Both the position numbers and the translations under genes were made by a program. The notes below the pieces were generated by a model. It did not search any database and was not told where the DNA came from. It was given only the letters and a program-made list of their open reading frames with translations. A DNA stretch of 34,939 nt, from NCBI RefSeq assembly GCF_029167375.1, contig NZ_JARFTP010000039.1, positions 1-34,939 of the forward strand. Direction: 5' to 3'. Shown here in pieces: positions 13,066 to 23,036 of this stretch. Positions within the stretch are counted from its first letter, which is position 1; each line of letters starts with the position of its first letter. This DNA comes from Tsukamurella sp. 8F. Its GTDB lineage: Bacteria; Actinomycetota; Actinomycetes; Mycobacteriales; Mycobacteriaceae.

Positions 13066-14163
13066 TCAGGCCGTCTGCTGATAGGCCGGGTAGTCGACGT
13101 AGCCGCTCGCGCCGCCGGTGTAGAAGGTGGCGGGGTCGGCCTCTGCCAACGGCAGGCGTCGGCGGAGGCGCTCCACCAGATCGGGGTTGGCCAGATAGGC
13201 GCGGCCGAAGCTGACGAGGTCGGCGCCCAGGCCGAGCCAGTGTTCGGCGGAATCGCGATTGGTGGGTACGGGGCCGTAGGCCTCGCCGCCGCGTTCCAGC
13301 CACGTACTCGGATTGACCATGAACGTGCCTTCCCAGCGCCTGCGCAGGTCCAGCACGGTGGCTTCGTCGGTGGTGACCTCGAGGTGCACATACGCCAATC
13401 CGAGGCGATTCAGCTCGGTGAGCAGTGCGCCGTACAGGGCGGGCACGTCCTCCTCCACCACATCCCAGAGACCGGCGCCCGGCGAGAGCCGGATGCCCGT
13501 CCGGTCCGCGCCGATCGCATCGGCTGTCGCCTCTGCAGCCTCGACGGCGAAGCGGATCCGGCCCGCGATCGATCCGCCGTAGGAGTCCGTGCGCAGGTTC
13601 GCGTTCGAGGAGAGGAACTGCCCGATCAGGTAGCCGTTGGCGCCGTGCAGCTCGACGCCGTCGAAGCCTGCGTCGATCGCACGAATCGCCGCCTGGGCGT
13701 ACGACCTCGCCTGCTCCGGAATCTCGGAGATCTCCAAGGCGCGAGGCACGGGCGCGGGCCGCGGACCGACCGGGGTGAACACGGTGGCGTTCGCCGCGAC
13801 GGCCGAGGGACCCACGGGCTGGAGCCCGCTGGTGGATTCGTGGCTTATCCGTCCGGCGTGCATGAGCTGGGCGAAGATCCGGCCGCCGCCCCCGTGGACC
13901 GCGTCCGTGACCGGTTTCCACGACGCGGCCTCCTCCTCGGTGCGCAGTCCCGCCGCCCCGGGGTTGCCGGAGCCGACCCGATTGGGCGCCGTGCCGTCAC
14001 TGATGATGAGGCCGGCGGTGGCGCGCTGCCCGAAGTACGTCGCCATCTGCTCCGTCGCGAAGCCCTCGGCGGTGCCGCGGATACGGGACATGGGAGCCAT
14101 CACGGCCCGGTTCGGGAGCGTGAGACGGCCGAGTCGGTGTGTGTCGAAGAGTGAAGTGGTCAT
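13066..14163 (-). CDS. Old Yellow Enzyme family alkene reductase (NemA-like)
   Basis: FMN-binding TIM-barrel ene-reductase of 365 residues. Evidence: the N-terminal LFDTHRLGRLTLPNRAVMAP with PMSR (24-27), the catalytic segment ELHGANGYLIGQFLSS with H173, N176 and Y178, LRTDSYGGS, and the C-terminal FGRAYLANPDL. Members reduce activated double bonds, nitro compounds or nitrate esters with NADPH and often answer electrophile stress. Start ATG 14163. The gene is divergent from a MerR regulator, and its probable promoter (14170-14201) has the stretched spacer expected for MerR control. Confidence 0.93.
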   Translation of the reverse strand: MTTSLFDTHRLGRLTLPNRAVMAPMSRIRGTAEGFATEQMATYFGQRATAGLIISDGTAPNRVGSGNPGAAGLRTEEEAASWKPVTDAVHGGGGRIFAQLMHAGRISHESTSGLQPVGPSAVAANATVFTPVGPRPAPVPRALEISEIPEQARSYAQAAIRAIDAGFDGVELHGANGYLIGQFLSSNANLRTDSYGGSIAGRIRFAVEAAEATADAIGADRTGIRLSPGAGLWDVVEEDVPALYGALLTELNRLGLAYVHLEVTTDEATVLDLRRRWEGTFMVNPSTWLERGGEAYGPVPTNRDSAEHWLGLGADLVSFGRAYLANPDLVERLRRRLPLAEADPATFYTGGASGYVDYPAYQQTA

Positions 14164-14169
14164 GTCTCG

Positions 14170-14201
14170 ACGCTAAGACCTACCATTGACGTCAGAGGCA
14201 A
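14170..14201 (-). promoter_or_regulatory. Probable MerR-type promoter of the ene-reductase gene
   Basis: On the minus strand TTGCCT (14196-14201) and TAGCGT (14170-14175) are separated by 20 bases, longer than the usual 17, as in MerR-activated promoters. The spacer contains the palindrome TGACGTCA. The -10 box ends six bases before ATG 14163, suggesting a leaderless transcript. The -10 match is modest, so this is a proposal. Confidence 0.4.
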
Positions 14202-14232
14202 GAAGATGTGAGCCGGATCATGGAGGTGGCTC

Positions 14233-14598
14233 GTGAGGATCGGCAGGCTGGCGGAACGCACCGGGGCGAGCGTTCGATCGCTGCGCTACTACGAGGAGCA
14301 AGGGCTGCTGCGGGCAGAGAGGAGCGCATCGGGTCAGCGGACGTACACCGAGGACGCCATCGATCGGGTCGAGCTCCTCAAACAGCTCTACACGGCGGGA
14401 CTCACCAGCCGCGTGATCGCCGAGCTACTGCCGTGCGTCCACTCGCCCAGCATCGAGAACAACGACGATGCGTTCGCCCGGTTGGTGGACGAGCGTCGGC
14501 GATTGGAGGCCCACATCGAGGACCTCGAGGGCACTCTCCACGCCCTCGACCAGGTGATCGCCGCCAACCGGCGGTGGCGTTCGACCGCCGCCTCATGA
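14233..14598 (+). CDS. MerR family regulator
   Basis: 121 residues: the N-terminal MerR winged helix RIGRLAERTGASVRSLRYYEEQGLL (residues 2-26), then the second half of the domain GQRTYTEDAIDRVELLKQLY, then a dimerisation coiled coil (about 82-112). The effector domain is minimal and only one cysteine is visible (in LLPCVHS), so the signal is unclear. The GTG start at 14233 has GGAGG seven bases upstream. The gene is divergent from the ene-reductase by 69 bases, a common pairing in which the regulator controls the reductase. Confidence 0.9.
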   Translation: MRIGRLAERTGASVRSLRYYEEQGLLRAERSASGQRTYTEDAIDRVELLKQLYTAGLTSRVIAELLPCVHSPSIENNDDAFARLVDERRRLEAHIEDLEGTLHALDQVIAANRRWRSTAAS

Positions 14599-14618
14599 AG
14601 CCTGCCCGACCAGAGGGC

Positions 14619-17093
14619 TCAGCGCAGGACCGCCCCGACCACCTCGGCCGCGCTCGCGACGGCGGCGTCGCGAGCCGCAGACGCCTCGCCCTCGGTAAGG
14701 GTGCGGTCGGGCGCACGAAAGCGCAGCTTGAAGGCCAGCGAAATGCGCCCCTCGCCGATCTGCGCGCCGGTGAACACATCGAACAGCGAGATGTCCTCGA
14801 GTAACTCGCCCGCCCCTGCGGCGAGCGCATCCAGGACGGCCTGGGCGGGCACGGCGCTGTCTACGTGGACCGCGACGTCCTGCAGCACGGCCGGGTACGG
14901 CGACACGGTCGGCGCGGGGAGCACCTCGGTGAGCGGGATCGCGTCGAGGTCCACCTCGGCGGCGCAAGTGCGGGGCGGCAGCCCGGCACGCTCGAGCACG
15001 GCCGGATGCAGTTCGCCCGCATGCCCGACGACGGTGCCGCCCACAAGCACCTCGGCGCACCGCCCGGGATGGAAGGGCTGGTACTGCACGGGCCGCAGCT
15101 CGATGTCCACGTTCGCCGCTCGCGCGATCTCGCGGACCGCCTCGAACGCGTCGGCCGCGTCGGACGGGCGACCGGCGCCCCACGGCCCGGACGGCGTGCG
15201 CAGGCCTGTGAAGACGACACCGACGTGCTCCGGCTGCCTCGGCAGCGACGCGTTCAAGGCGGCGACCTCGTCGTCCGTGGGCCGGCGGTCTACCGGGATC
15301 GGATCGACGGCACCCGTCTCATCGGTGGGCAGGACGACCTGGCCGACGGTGTACAACGCGAGATCGCGCTGTCCGCGAGAGACGTTGCGAGCCAGGATCT
15401 CCAACAGACCGGGAAGCAATGTCGTCGCGAGCTCGGGGCGGTCGGCCTCGAGCGGGTTGAGCACCTTGGTCGTGCGGCGACGGACATCATCGGGATCCAG
15501 ACCCCACGTATCGAACACGGCCGCGGGCAGGAACGGGCCGGGCAGCACCTCGACGTGTCCGGTGTGCGCAAGCCCCCGGCTGACCCGTCGACGGCGCTGC
15601 TGGCGCGGTGTCAGACCGCGCCCGCCGGGCGCGGCCGGGAGCACGGGCGGGATCTGCTCTAGCCCCTCGAGCCGCAGCACCTCCTCGACCAGGTCGGCGG
15701 GCATGCCGAGGTCGGGCCGCCACGTCGGGGGAACGACGGTCAGCGTCGCATCGCCTTGGACGCGACAACCGATCTGAGTCAATCGCCGTTCGGTCGTGCC
15801 GGCCGGGTAGTCGACCCCGGCGATGCGCGCAGGAAGACCGGCGTCGATCGTGATCGCGGGTCGCTCGGAATAGCCACCGATGTCTGTGATCTCACCGACG
15901 ACGGTGCCACCCGCGATCTCGGTGAGCAGACGCGCGGCCTCGCGGACCACCCACACGCTGATCGCGGGGTCTACGGTGCGCTCGTAGCGCTTGGCGGCGT
16001 CGGAGGACAGCTTGTGGCGCTTGCCCGTACGGAACACGGCTACGGGGTTCCAGATCGCGCCCTCGAGGATCACGTCGGTGGTGCCGTCCGCGACCTCGGC
16101 GCCTGCGCCGCCCATGACGCCCGCCAACGACACGGGACCCGTGTCGTCGGCGATGACCGTGTCCTCGGGATCGAGGGTGCGCGTCACGTGGTCGATCGTC
16201 TCGAGCGTCTCCCCTGCCGCCGCCTTCCGGACGACGAGACCACCGCGCAGGCTGGCCTCATCGAAAGCGTGCAGCGGCTGTCCCGTGAGCAGCATCAAGT
16301 AGTTCGTCACGTCCACCGCGGGTCCGATCGGACGCACGCCGGAGGTGAGCAGGCGCCGCTGCAGCCACCACGGGCTCACGGCCCGCGGGTCGATGCCCTC
16401 GACCCGCATCGCAGTGAAACGCGTGCAGCCCGAGTCGGATTCGACTCGCACTGCGACCTCGCCGACCCCACTGCCCCGCTCGGGCGACGGGCGGGTGATA
16501 TCGGTGAACGGCAGGTCGTAGCCGCACGCCAACTCGCGGGCCAGGCCGCGCACCGAGAATGCATAGCCACGGTCCGGCGTGACATTGAGCTCGATGACCG
16601 AATCATCCATCCCGAGAACGGCCTTGGCGTCAGCGCCCGGCTGCGCGGTGCCTGCGGGCAGCACCAGGATGCCCGCGTGGTCGCTGCCGATGCCTAGCTC
16701 GCGAACCGAGCAGATCATCCCGTCGGAGACGTGGTCGTACGTCTTCCGCGCGGCGATCTCGAATCCACCGGGCAGCACGGCCCCCGGGAGTGCGGCGACG
16801 ATGAGGTCGCCCTCGGCGAAGTTGCGTGCGCCACAGACGATGCCGCGGGGCTCGGCCTCGCCCACGTCGACCTGGCAGAAGCGGATCGGCTTACGGAAGT
16901 CCGTGAGCTCCTCGATGTGGCGGACGCGCCCGACCACCAGGGGGCCGGCGACGGTGTCGAGGGAACCCAGCTCCTCCACCTCGAAGCCGACGCGAACGAA
17001 CCCGGCATCCAACTCCTCGGGGGTCACCCCCCAGTCGGGGGTATCCCGACGTAGGACCTCGGTGAGCCAAGACTGCGCTACTCGCACTGGCAC
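14619..17093 (-). CDS. pheT: Phenylalanine-tRNA ligase beta subunit
   Basis: 824-residue beta chain of the alpha2-beta2 synthetase charging tRNA-Phe. It shows the N-terminal tRNA-binding (EMAP-like) domain with [23 protein letters not shown] split over residues about 50-75, B3/B4 and B5 domains in the middle, and the C-terminal anticodon-binding FDX-ACB domain (about 730-824, from [15 protein letters not shown]). The start is GTG 17093 with AAGGA upstream; GTG two codons later is an alternative. It follows pheS with a 47-base gap and ends 20 bases from the convergent MerR gene. Length is typical. Confidence 0.97.
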   Translation of the reverse strand: MPVRVAQSWLTEVLRRDTPDWGVTPEELDAGFVRVGFEVEELGSLDTVAGPLVVGRVRHIEELTDFRKPIRFCQVDVGEAEPRGIVCGARNFAEGDLIVAALPGAVLPGGFEIAARKTYDHVSDGMICSVRELGIGSDHAGILVLPAGTAQPGADAKAVLGMDDSVIELNVTPDRGYAFSVRGLARELACGYDLPFTDITRPSPERGSGVGEVAVRVESDSGCTRFTAMRVEGIDPRAVSPWWLQRRLLTSGVRPIGPAVDVTNYLMLLTGQPLHAFDEASLRGGLVVRKAAAGETLETIDHVTRTLDPEDTVIADDTGPVSLAGVMGGAGAEVADGTTDVILEGAIWNPVAVFRTGKRHKLSSDAAKRYERTVDPAISVWVVREAARLLTEIAGGTVVGEITDIGGYSERPAITIDAGLPARIAGVDYPAGTTERRLTQIGCRVQGDATLTVVPPTWRPDLGMPADLVEEVLRLEGLEQIPPVLPAAPGGRGLTPRQQRRRRVSRGLAHTGHVEVLPGPFLPAAVFDTWGLDPDDVRRRTTKVLNPLEADRPELATTLLPGLLEILARNVSRGQRDLALYTVGQVVLPTDETGAVDPIPVDRRPTDDEVAALNASLPRQPEHVGVVFTGLRTPSGPWGAGRPSDAADAFEAVREIARAANVDIELRPVQYQPFHPGRCAEVLVGGTVVGHAGELHPAVLERAGLPPRTCAAEVDLDAIPLTEVLPAPTVSPYPAVLQDVAVHVDSAVPAQAVLDALAAGAGELLEDISLFDVFTGAQIGEGRISLAFKLRFRAPDRTLTEGEASAARDAAVASAAEVVGAVLR

Positions 17094-17140
17094 TCAATCC
17101 TTTTCGTTCAGTGGTTCGGTTCGGCCGTATACGGTGCGGA

Positions 17141-18398
<1,258 letters not shown>

Positions 18399-18544
18399 GA
18401 TCCGGCTCCGGCGTCGCCGTCTCGGACGCTGTGCCGCCGTGCGCCCAGCCGGAGCCCGTAACACTGGGGCGCGATGTCCGCTGGTGGGTCGTCTGCTGGA
18501 TGGAGACGTGACGGGCGTCGCGTTTCAGCACCGGCGATCGGCGA

Positions 18545-18931
18545 CTAACCTCCGCTCGCGCCCCGCTGCTCGAGCCACGCGGCGACGACGGTCTTCGGCG
18601 CGCACGCACACCAGGCGTCGGTGATGACCTCGGCCAGCTCGTCCCGGGTGATCTCGTGCAGCCTGGACGCCCGGACCAGCACGGCGTTGTAACCGTCGAA
18701 GTGCGGCGTGGTGAAGAAGGGGCCACCGGCCTGCACCAGCGCGAGCTTGTCGGACTCGTCGGGTGTCCGGATGAGCACCACGTCGTCCATCCGCACACCG
18801 TTCTCGTCGACGGCATCGGGACGCGGGGAACGGTTACCGCAGAACACCTTACGGCTGACCTGCCAAGCGGGACGTCCGCCCCATGCGGCGATCTCCTGCA
18901 CGCGCGGCAGGCTCGCGGCGATCTCCGCCAC
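18545..18931 (-). CDS. MmcQ/YjbR family protein
   Basis: 128 residues. Segments AWGGRPAWQVSRKVFCG, LIRTPDESDKLALV, FFTTPHFDGYNAVLVR and ITDAWCACAPKTVVAAWLE fit the MmcQ/YjbR (DUF419) family, small cytosolic proteins with a double-wing fold whose role is unknown. The start is unusual. GTG 18931 is the first standard start after an in-frame stop (18943-18941), but its SD-like AGAGGA is immediately adjacent. A better-placed GGAAGG precedes an ATA codon at 18940, whose reading would add IED before the GTG. The gene lies 23 bases after the MFS stop and may be co-transcribed with it. Confidence 0.8.
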   Translation of the reverse strand: MAEIAASLPRVQEIAAWGGRPAWQVSRKVFCGNRSPRPDAVDENGVRMDDVVLIRTPDESDKLALVQAGGPFFTTPHFDGYNAVLVRASRLHEITRDELAEVITDAWCACAPKTVVAAWLEQRGASGG

Positions 18932-18954
18932 GTCCTCTATTCACGCCTTCCGGG

Positions 18955-20214
18955 TCACGACCGGCACGCTACTACTGCCACACGCCGCTCGCGACCGGCG
19001 AGGACCCCGAGGATGGCCGCGCAGACGCACAGGTGAGCGGCCATCAGCCAGATCGGCGTGTAGCTGCCCTCCACGTCGCGGGTCAAGCCGGCCAGCAACG
19101 CCATCAGACCCGCACCCACCTGGTGGAAGACGTTCACCCACCCGAACACCACGGCGGCATCGGGGCCGAAGTACCGGCGGCACAGGGCGAGCGTCGGCGG
19201 CACCGTCGCCACATCGAGGAGACCGAACCCGACGGCGAACCCGATCAATGCGGGATCGACGCGCGCCCCGAGCGCGAACGGTAGGACCGCGAGGGTCACG
19301 CCCCGCGCACAGAAGAACACTGCGAGCACCGCTCGGGCGTCGACGCGGTCGGTGAGCCAGCCCGCGCCGACCGTGCCGGCGATGTTGGCCACGCCGATGA
19401 CGGCCAACAGGCTAGACGCCGCGGTCGGCGGCATGCCGTGATCCGCGGCGGCCGGCGTGAAATGGCTCCACATGAGGCCGTTGGTGGTGGCGCCGCAGAG
19501 CAGGAACATCCACGCCAGCGTCCAGAACCGGGGGCTACCGATGCAGGCCATCGCGACCGAGAAGGTGCGGCGGAGCGGATCTTCTCGGGCGGGTGCGATA
19601 TCGTCCGCGGTCGCGCCGTAGCGCTGAACACCCACGTCACGGGGGTGTTCACGGAGCACGATCCCGACGAGGATCGCAGCCCCCGCGGCGAGGGCTCCGC
19701 ACACCAGGACCGGGCCGCGCCAGCCCACGCGGTCCATCACGGCCGACAGCACGGGCAGCATCGCGAACTGGCCCACGACGCTCGCCGCGGTGAGAATCCC
19801 GCTCGCGAGCCCGATCCGCCGTACGAACCACCGCTGAGCCACCGTCGCCCCGAACACCATCGTCACCGCTCCGGTGCCGAGGCCCGCGAGCACGCCCCAC
19901 CAGACGACGAACCACACGACGGACGGCGCTGTCACCGTCAGCGACGCGGCGACGGCGAGCAGCACCAGCGCGGCCGCCGTGACGCAGCGGAGGCCGAAGC
20001 GATCGGTCATCGCTGCGCTGAACGGGGCGACGACGCCGTACAGGACCATCCCGATCGCCACTCCCGACCCGATCGCGCCGCGACTCCATCCCCGCTCCGC
20101 CACCAGGGAGTCGGTGATCAGCCCCGCCACCGTGGTGAACGATCCGGCCGCCAGCAACGCGGTCGACGCCACCGCTGTCATCCGCCATGCGGGGTGCTTC
20201 CATCCCATACCCAC
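18955..20214 (-). CDS. Major facilitator superfamily transporter
   Basis: 419 residues with about twelve predicted membrane helices in two halves. Recognisable are the loop 2-3 motif region (FSAAMTDRFGLR) and its repeat in the second half (GWLTDRVDARA). It resembles prokaryotic MFS transporters of the monocarboxylate/oxalate-formate type; substrate unknown. GTG 20214 and ATG 20208 are both possible starts; neither has a strong ribosome site. It is divergent from an HxlR regulator over a 72-base gap rich in AT for this genome, which suggests that the regulator controls it. Confidence 0.88.
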   Translation of the reverse strand: MGMGWKHPAWRMTAVASTALLAAGSFTTVAGLITDSLVAERGWSRGAIGSGVAIGMVLYGVVAPFSAAMTDRFGLRCVTAAALVLLAVAASLTVTAPSVVWFVVWWGVLAGLGTGAVTMVFGATVAQRWFVRRIGLASGILTAASVVGQFAMLPVLSAVMDRVGWRGPVLVCGALAAGAAILVGIVLREHPRDVGVQRYGATADDIAPAREDPLRRTFSVAMACIGSPRFWTLAWMFLLCGATTNGLMWSHFTPAAADHGMPPTAASSLLAVIGVANIAGTVGAGWLTDRVDARAVLAVFFCARGVTLAVLPFALGARVDPALIGFAVGFGLLDVATVPPTLALCRRYFGPDAAVVFGWVNVFHQVGAGLMALLAGLTRDVEGSYTPIWLMAAHLCVCAAILGVLAGRERRVAVVACRS

Positions 20215-20286
20215 GGTCTAGCGCATTGGAGATTCTGACGGTAGTATGCACTTCCTCGTCCCTATACGACAGATCGGATACCAATA

Positions 20287-20640
20287 GTGGTAAACGCAGT
20301 ACGTGAGCCCGTCCGGCGCGCGGTCGACATCTGCCCGATCGAGGTCAGCATCGCGGTCCTCGGCGGTGCGTGGAAGATGACGGTCGTCAAGAAGCTGCTC
20401 GACGGCCCGCTCCGCTACGGGGAACTCCGCCGCTCGGTCGGACCCGTGACCCCGCGTGTGCTCACGCGCCAGCTTCGCGAGCTCGAGGACGATGGAATCG
20501 TCACACGCACGGCCTACCCGGAGGTCCCGCCGCGCGTCGAGTACGCCCTTACCGACCTGGGGCACGCCCTTTCGCCGTTCGTCGCAGCGCTGAACGAGTG
20601 GGGCGACCGCTACACGCGCGAGGTGGTGGCACGGGCCTGA
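20287..20640 (+). CDS. HxlR family transcriptional regulator
   Basis: 117 residues, a complete HxlR winged helix: the conserved N-terminal cysteine in DICPIEV, GGAWKMTVVKKLLDGPLRYGEL, the helix-turn-helix VTPRVLTRQLRELEDDGIV, and the wing EVPPRVEYALTDLG. HxlR proteins are small dimers that often sense electrophiles or oxidants through the N-terminal cysteine; here only that cysteine is visible. The GTG start at 20287 has little upstream ribosome site and may be translated from a short or leaderless message. Likely target: the divergent MFS gene and itself. Confidence 0.92.
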   Translation: MVNAVREPVRRAVDICPIEVSIAVLGGAWKMTVVKKLLDGPLRYGELRRSVGPVTPRVLTRQLRELEDDGIVTRTAYPEVPPRVEYALTDLGHALSPFVAALNEWGDRYTREVVARA

Positions 20641-20660
20641 TCGAAAGCGGGGCCCGACGC

Positions 20661-20691
20661 TTGACCTTGACATCGTGCGAAGGTCTCTACT
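20661..20691 (+). promoter_or_regulatory. MerR-type promoter of the HEAT / MerR-HEAT operon
   Basis: TTGACC (-35, 20661-20666) and TCTACT (-10, 20686-20691) are separated by exactly 19 bases, the stretched spacing of MerR-activated promoters. The inverted repeat GACCTT (20663-20668) / AAGGTC (20680-20685) lies between them and overlaps the -35. The first gene starts at 20714 behind AGGAGG. This strongly suggests autoregulation by the MerR-HEAT protein of the same operon. Confidence 0.75.
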
Positions 20692-20713
20692 GAGCGGCGA
20701 AGGAGGTGGTCCC

Positions 20714-21361
20714 ATGACCGCGAACCACTCGAAGCTCGCCGACGCCCTGGTGGCGCAGGATCCGTCGACGCGGCTGCGCGCCGCGCTGGCCGCCGGAACG
20801 CACCCCCGTACCGCCCTCGCCGGCGTGCTCGTCGCACGCTGCGCCGAGGAACCCGACTTCTACGTGCGTGACATGCTGACGTGGGCCCTGACTCGGCTGC
20901 CGACCGAGGTCACACTCCCTCTGCTGCACGCTGAGCTACATTCCGAAACCGGGCAGGCGCGCAGCCAGGCGCTGCACACCATTTCCAAGATCGCCGACCC
21001 GTCCTCGTGGGCGGAGCTCGAACCGGTGATGCTGCGCGACGAGGACGACGAGGTGGCCCGCAGCGCTTGGCGAGCGGCCGTGGTGCTCGTCCCCGACGCA
21101 CGGCGCGGCGAGCTGGCCGCCCTTCTAGCCGCATCGCTCGGCCGCGGCGACCGCGACCTGCAACGTAGCCTCAGCCGCGCCCTCGTCGAGTTGGGCGACG
21201 CCTGCGAGCCCGCGTTGCGGGCCGCTGCGACGAGCGCTGATCCGGGCGTACGCACGCATGCGGCAGCAACCGAACGGCTGCTGGAAGACCCCGACGCGGC
21301 CTTCGCTATCGACGTGGACTCCGCCCGCCGCATAGACGCTCTGGGCGGGTCGCCGTGCTGA
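20714..21361 (+). CDS. HEAT-repeat protein
   Basis: 215 residues made almost wholly of paired helices of the HEAT/Armadillo type, for example DPSTRLRAALAAG, EPDFYVRDMLTWALTRLP and DEDDEVARSAWRAAVVLVPD. No catalytic motif, signal peptide or membrane segment. The start is ATG 20714 with AGGAGG at 20701-20706; the frame is open to 20675, inside the promoter. The next gene starts seven bases before its stop. Residues about 45-135 resemble the HEAT part of that MerR protein (compare MLTWALTRLP with ALRWALARAD), so the two share a domain. It probably binds a protein or nucleic acid partner; the function is unknown. Confidence 0.85.
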   Translation: MTANHSKLADALVAQDPSTRLRAALAAGTHPRTALAGVLVARCAEEPDFYVRDMLTWALTRLPTEVTLPLLHAELHSETGQARSQALHTISKIADPSSWAELEPVMLRDEDDEVARSAWRAAVVLVPDARRGELAALLAASLGRGDRDLQRSLSRALVELGDACEPALRAAATSADPGVRTHAAATERLLEDPDAAFAIDVDSARRIDALGGSPC

Positions 21362-22350
21362 TCGGCGAGGTCGCGCGACTCTCCGGCGTGAGCGCTCGTA
21401 TGCTCCGGCACTACGAGTCCCTTGGTCTGCTGCGCCCATGCGGACGCACGATCGCCGGTTACCGCGAGTACGGGGCCGACGATCTCCGCCGCATCCTGCA
21501 CGTGGAGAGCCTGCGATCGTTGGGGTTGTCGCTGCGCGAGATCACCCGCGCCGTGGACGACCCGGACTTCGCCCCGGCGACACTCATCGCCGAGCTGATC
21601 GAACGCACCGAGCAGCGCCTGCTCCGCGAACAGGAGCTGCTCCAGCGGCTCCGCGGCGTCGCCGCTTCCGATCCCGGGCAGTGGCGGGAGGTACTGCGCA
21701 TCGTCGAGTTGCTACGCGGTCTGGACTCCCCGGCCGCCGCGCACCGTCAACAGGCAGCCCTCGCCCCGACCGACGACGGCTCGGTGCCCGCGGAGGCGCT
21801 CGCCGAGGCCGTGCTCACGGAGTCCGACGCGAACGTCGCCGGCGCGCTGCGCTGGGCGCTGGCCCGCGCGGACGGCGACGTGCTCGCACTCGTCGCCCCG
21901 GCGCTGCGCTCCGACGACGTGGCGGTGCGGCGCCGCGCCGTGCTGGCGGTAGCCGAGCTGACCGGGCCCGGGACGGACGAGACGTTGGCCCGCGCGCTGG
22001 ACGACCCGGATCGACAGGTGCGCCGGACGGCCGCCCTGGCGTGCGGCGCGCGGGGGCAGGCGGCGTCGACGAACGCCTTGGTGGACATGGTGGTGTCCGG
22101 CGACGGCGACGTCGAGGCCTCCGAGGTACTGGGCTCACTCGCCGCAGACCCGGCTATCGGCACGACCATCCTGCACGCGCTCGTCACCGAGATCGATTCG
22201 CCGAGGTCGACATCCGTGGTGAGGGTGCGCGTCGTACAGGCGCTCGGCGAACTCCCGTGCGCGCTCGCCCACGGAACCCTGACCCGGCTCGCCGGCGACG
22301 GCGACCGCACCGTCGCCGCCATCGCGGCGGCGCTCCTGCGGTCGGCATGA
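21355..22350 (+). CDS. MerR regulator fused to HEAT repeats
   Basis: 331 residues. Residues 2-70 are a full MerR DNA-binding domain (LIGEVARLSGVSARMLRHYE, GYREYGADDLRRI, LGLSLREITRAV), followed by a coiled coil (about 78-105, ERTEQRLLREQELLQRL). From about 150 to the end there are HEAT-type repeats instead of a small-molecule pocket: SDANVAGALRWALA, RSDDVAVRRRAVLAVAEL, DDPDRQVRRTAALACGAR, then a last repeat near GTLTRLAGDGDRTVAAIAAA. GTG 21355 overlaps the HEAT-repeat gene by seven bases. The operon promoter has a 19-base MerR spacer, so it is likely autoregulated. The effector is probably a macromolecule or partner protein rather than a metal; no ligand cysteines are seen. Confidence 0.87.
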   Translation: MLIGEVARLSGVSARMLRHYESLGLLRPCGRTIAGYREYGADDLRRILHVESLRSLGLSLREITRAVDDPDFAPATLIAELIERTEQRLLREQELLQRLRGVAASDPGQWREVLRIVELLRGLDSPAAAHRQQAALAPTDDGSVPAEALAEAVLTESDANVAGALRWALARADGDVLALVAPALRSDDVAVRRRAVLAVAELTGPGTDETLARALDDPDRQVRRTAALACGARGQAASTNALVDMVVSGDGDVEASEVLGSLAADPAIGTTILHALVTEIDSPRSTSVVRVRVVQALGELPCALAHGTLTRLAGDGDRTVAAIAAALLRSA

Positions 22351-22353
22351 CCC

Positions 22354-22998
22354 CTAGCGCTGTTCGAACGCGCCGGCCGCGAGCAGCTCCAACGCCACCA
22401 GCAGCAGGTCACGTTCGCCGTGGTCGGGCGCTCCAGGATCGACGAGTCGCTGCATCGCCAGGCCGTCGGCCAGCGCCGTCACGATCGCGCCGAGCTGGTA
22501 CGCCGGGACGGAGGCGCGAGCTCCGAGACGTTCCTGCACACGTTCGATCAGCGCCGCCATCGCTCCGCGGATCGCGGCGTGGCGCAGGGCGAAGGCTGGT
22601 CGGAGAGACTCGTCCCGCATCGCCGCCGCCCAGAACTCGAACAGCAACTGCGCGTCCTCAGGGCTCTCGCGGAGCAGTTCTCCGTAGTGCCGACTGATCG
22701 CGCGAAGCGTGTCATCGGCCGCCTCCGCGCCGGCGAATGTGGCGTCGTAACCTGCCACCCACTCCGTGAATCGATCGTCGAAGACCGCCAGGAAAACGTC
22801 GCTCTTCCTGGCGAAGTGGTTGTACAGCGCTCCGGTGGACAGCCCCGCTTCGGCCACGATGTCCGCAACGGTGGCGTCGCGATAGCCCTTGCGGCCGAAC
22901 ACACGGGCTGCCGCGTCCAGCAGCTCACGTCGCGTCGACGCGCGCCGCTCCGACTGGGTTCGCCGACCTGCTTCCACACGGTCGACGTTAGCTTGCAC
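22354..22998 (-). CDS. TetR family repressor
   Basis: 214 residues from GTG 22998, or 207 from GTG 22977. The N-terminal HTH is plain: RRELLDAAARVFGRKGY, then VADIVAEAGLSTGALYNHFA. The ligand domain is not informative. If the -10-like TATGTA (23002-23007, minus strand) is used, transcription would begin near 22995, which favours the shorter form. It is divergent from an alpha/beta hydrolase over 38 bases that hold a near-perfect palindrome, so it most likely represses the hydrolase and itself. Its stop lies three bases from the stop of the convergent MerR-HEAT gene. Confidence 0.9.
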   Translation of the reverse strand: MQANVDRVEAGRRTQSERRASTRRELLDAAARVFGRKGYRDATVADIVAEAGLSTGALYNHFARKSDVFLAVFDDRFTEWVAGYDATFAGAEAADDTLRAISRHYGELLRESPEDAQLLFEFWAAAMRDESLRPAFALRHAAIRGAMAALIERVQERLGARASVPAYQLGAIVTALADGLAMQRLVDPGAPDHGERDLLLVALELLAAGAFEQR

Positions 22999-23000
22999 TC

Positions 23001-23029
23001 TTACATACCGAGTGCTCGTTATGTATTGT
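23001..23029 (+). promoter_or_regulatory. Hydrolase promoter with TetR operator
   Basis: TTACAT (-35, 23001-23006) and TATTGT (-10, 23024-23029) are 17 bases apart, and ATG 23037 follows seven bases after the -10, implying a leaderless message. A 22-base palindrome (23003-23024) with arms ACATAcCGAG and CTCGtTATGT fills the space between the boxes. Its position and symmetry fit an operator for the divergent TetR protein. Confidence 0.75.
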
Positions 23030-23036
23030 TCGGGTC

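Noticed and set aside
12766-14154. 462-codon plus-strand frame over the ene-reductase gene
   Set aside because: Antisense to a gene with a clear active site; no domain recognised.
15756-16697. 313-codon plus-strand frame inside pheT
   Set aside because: Antisense shadow of a full-length, well conserved pheT.
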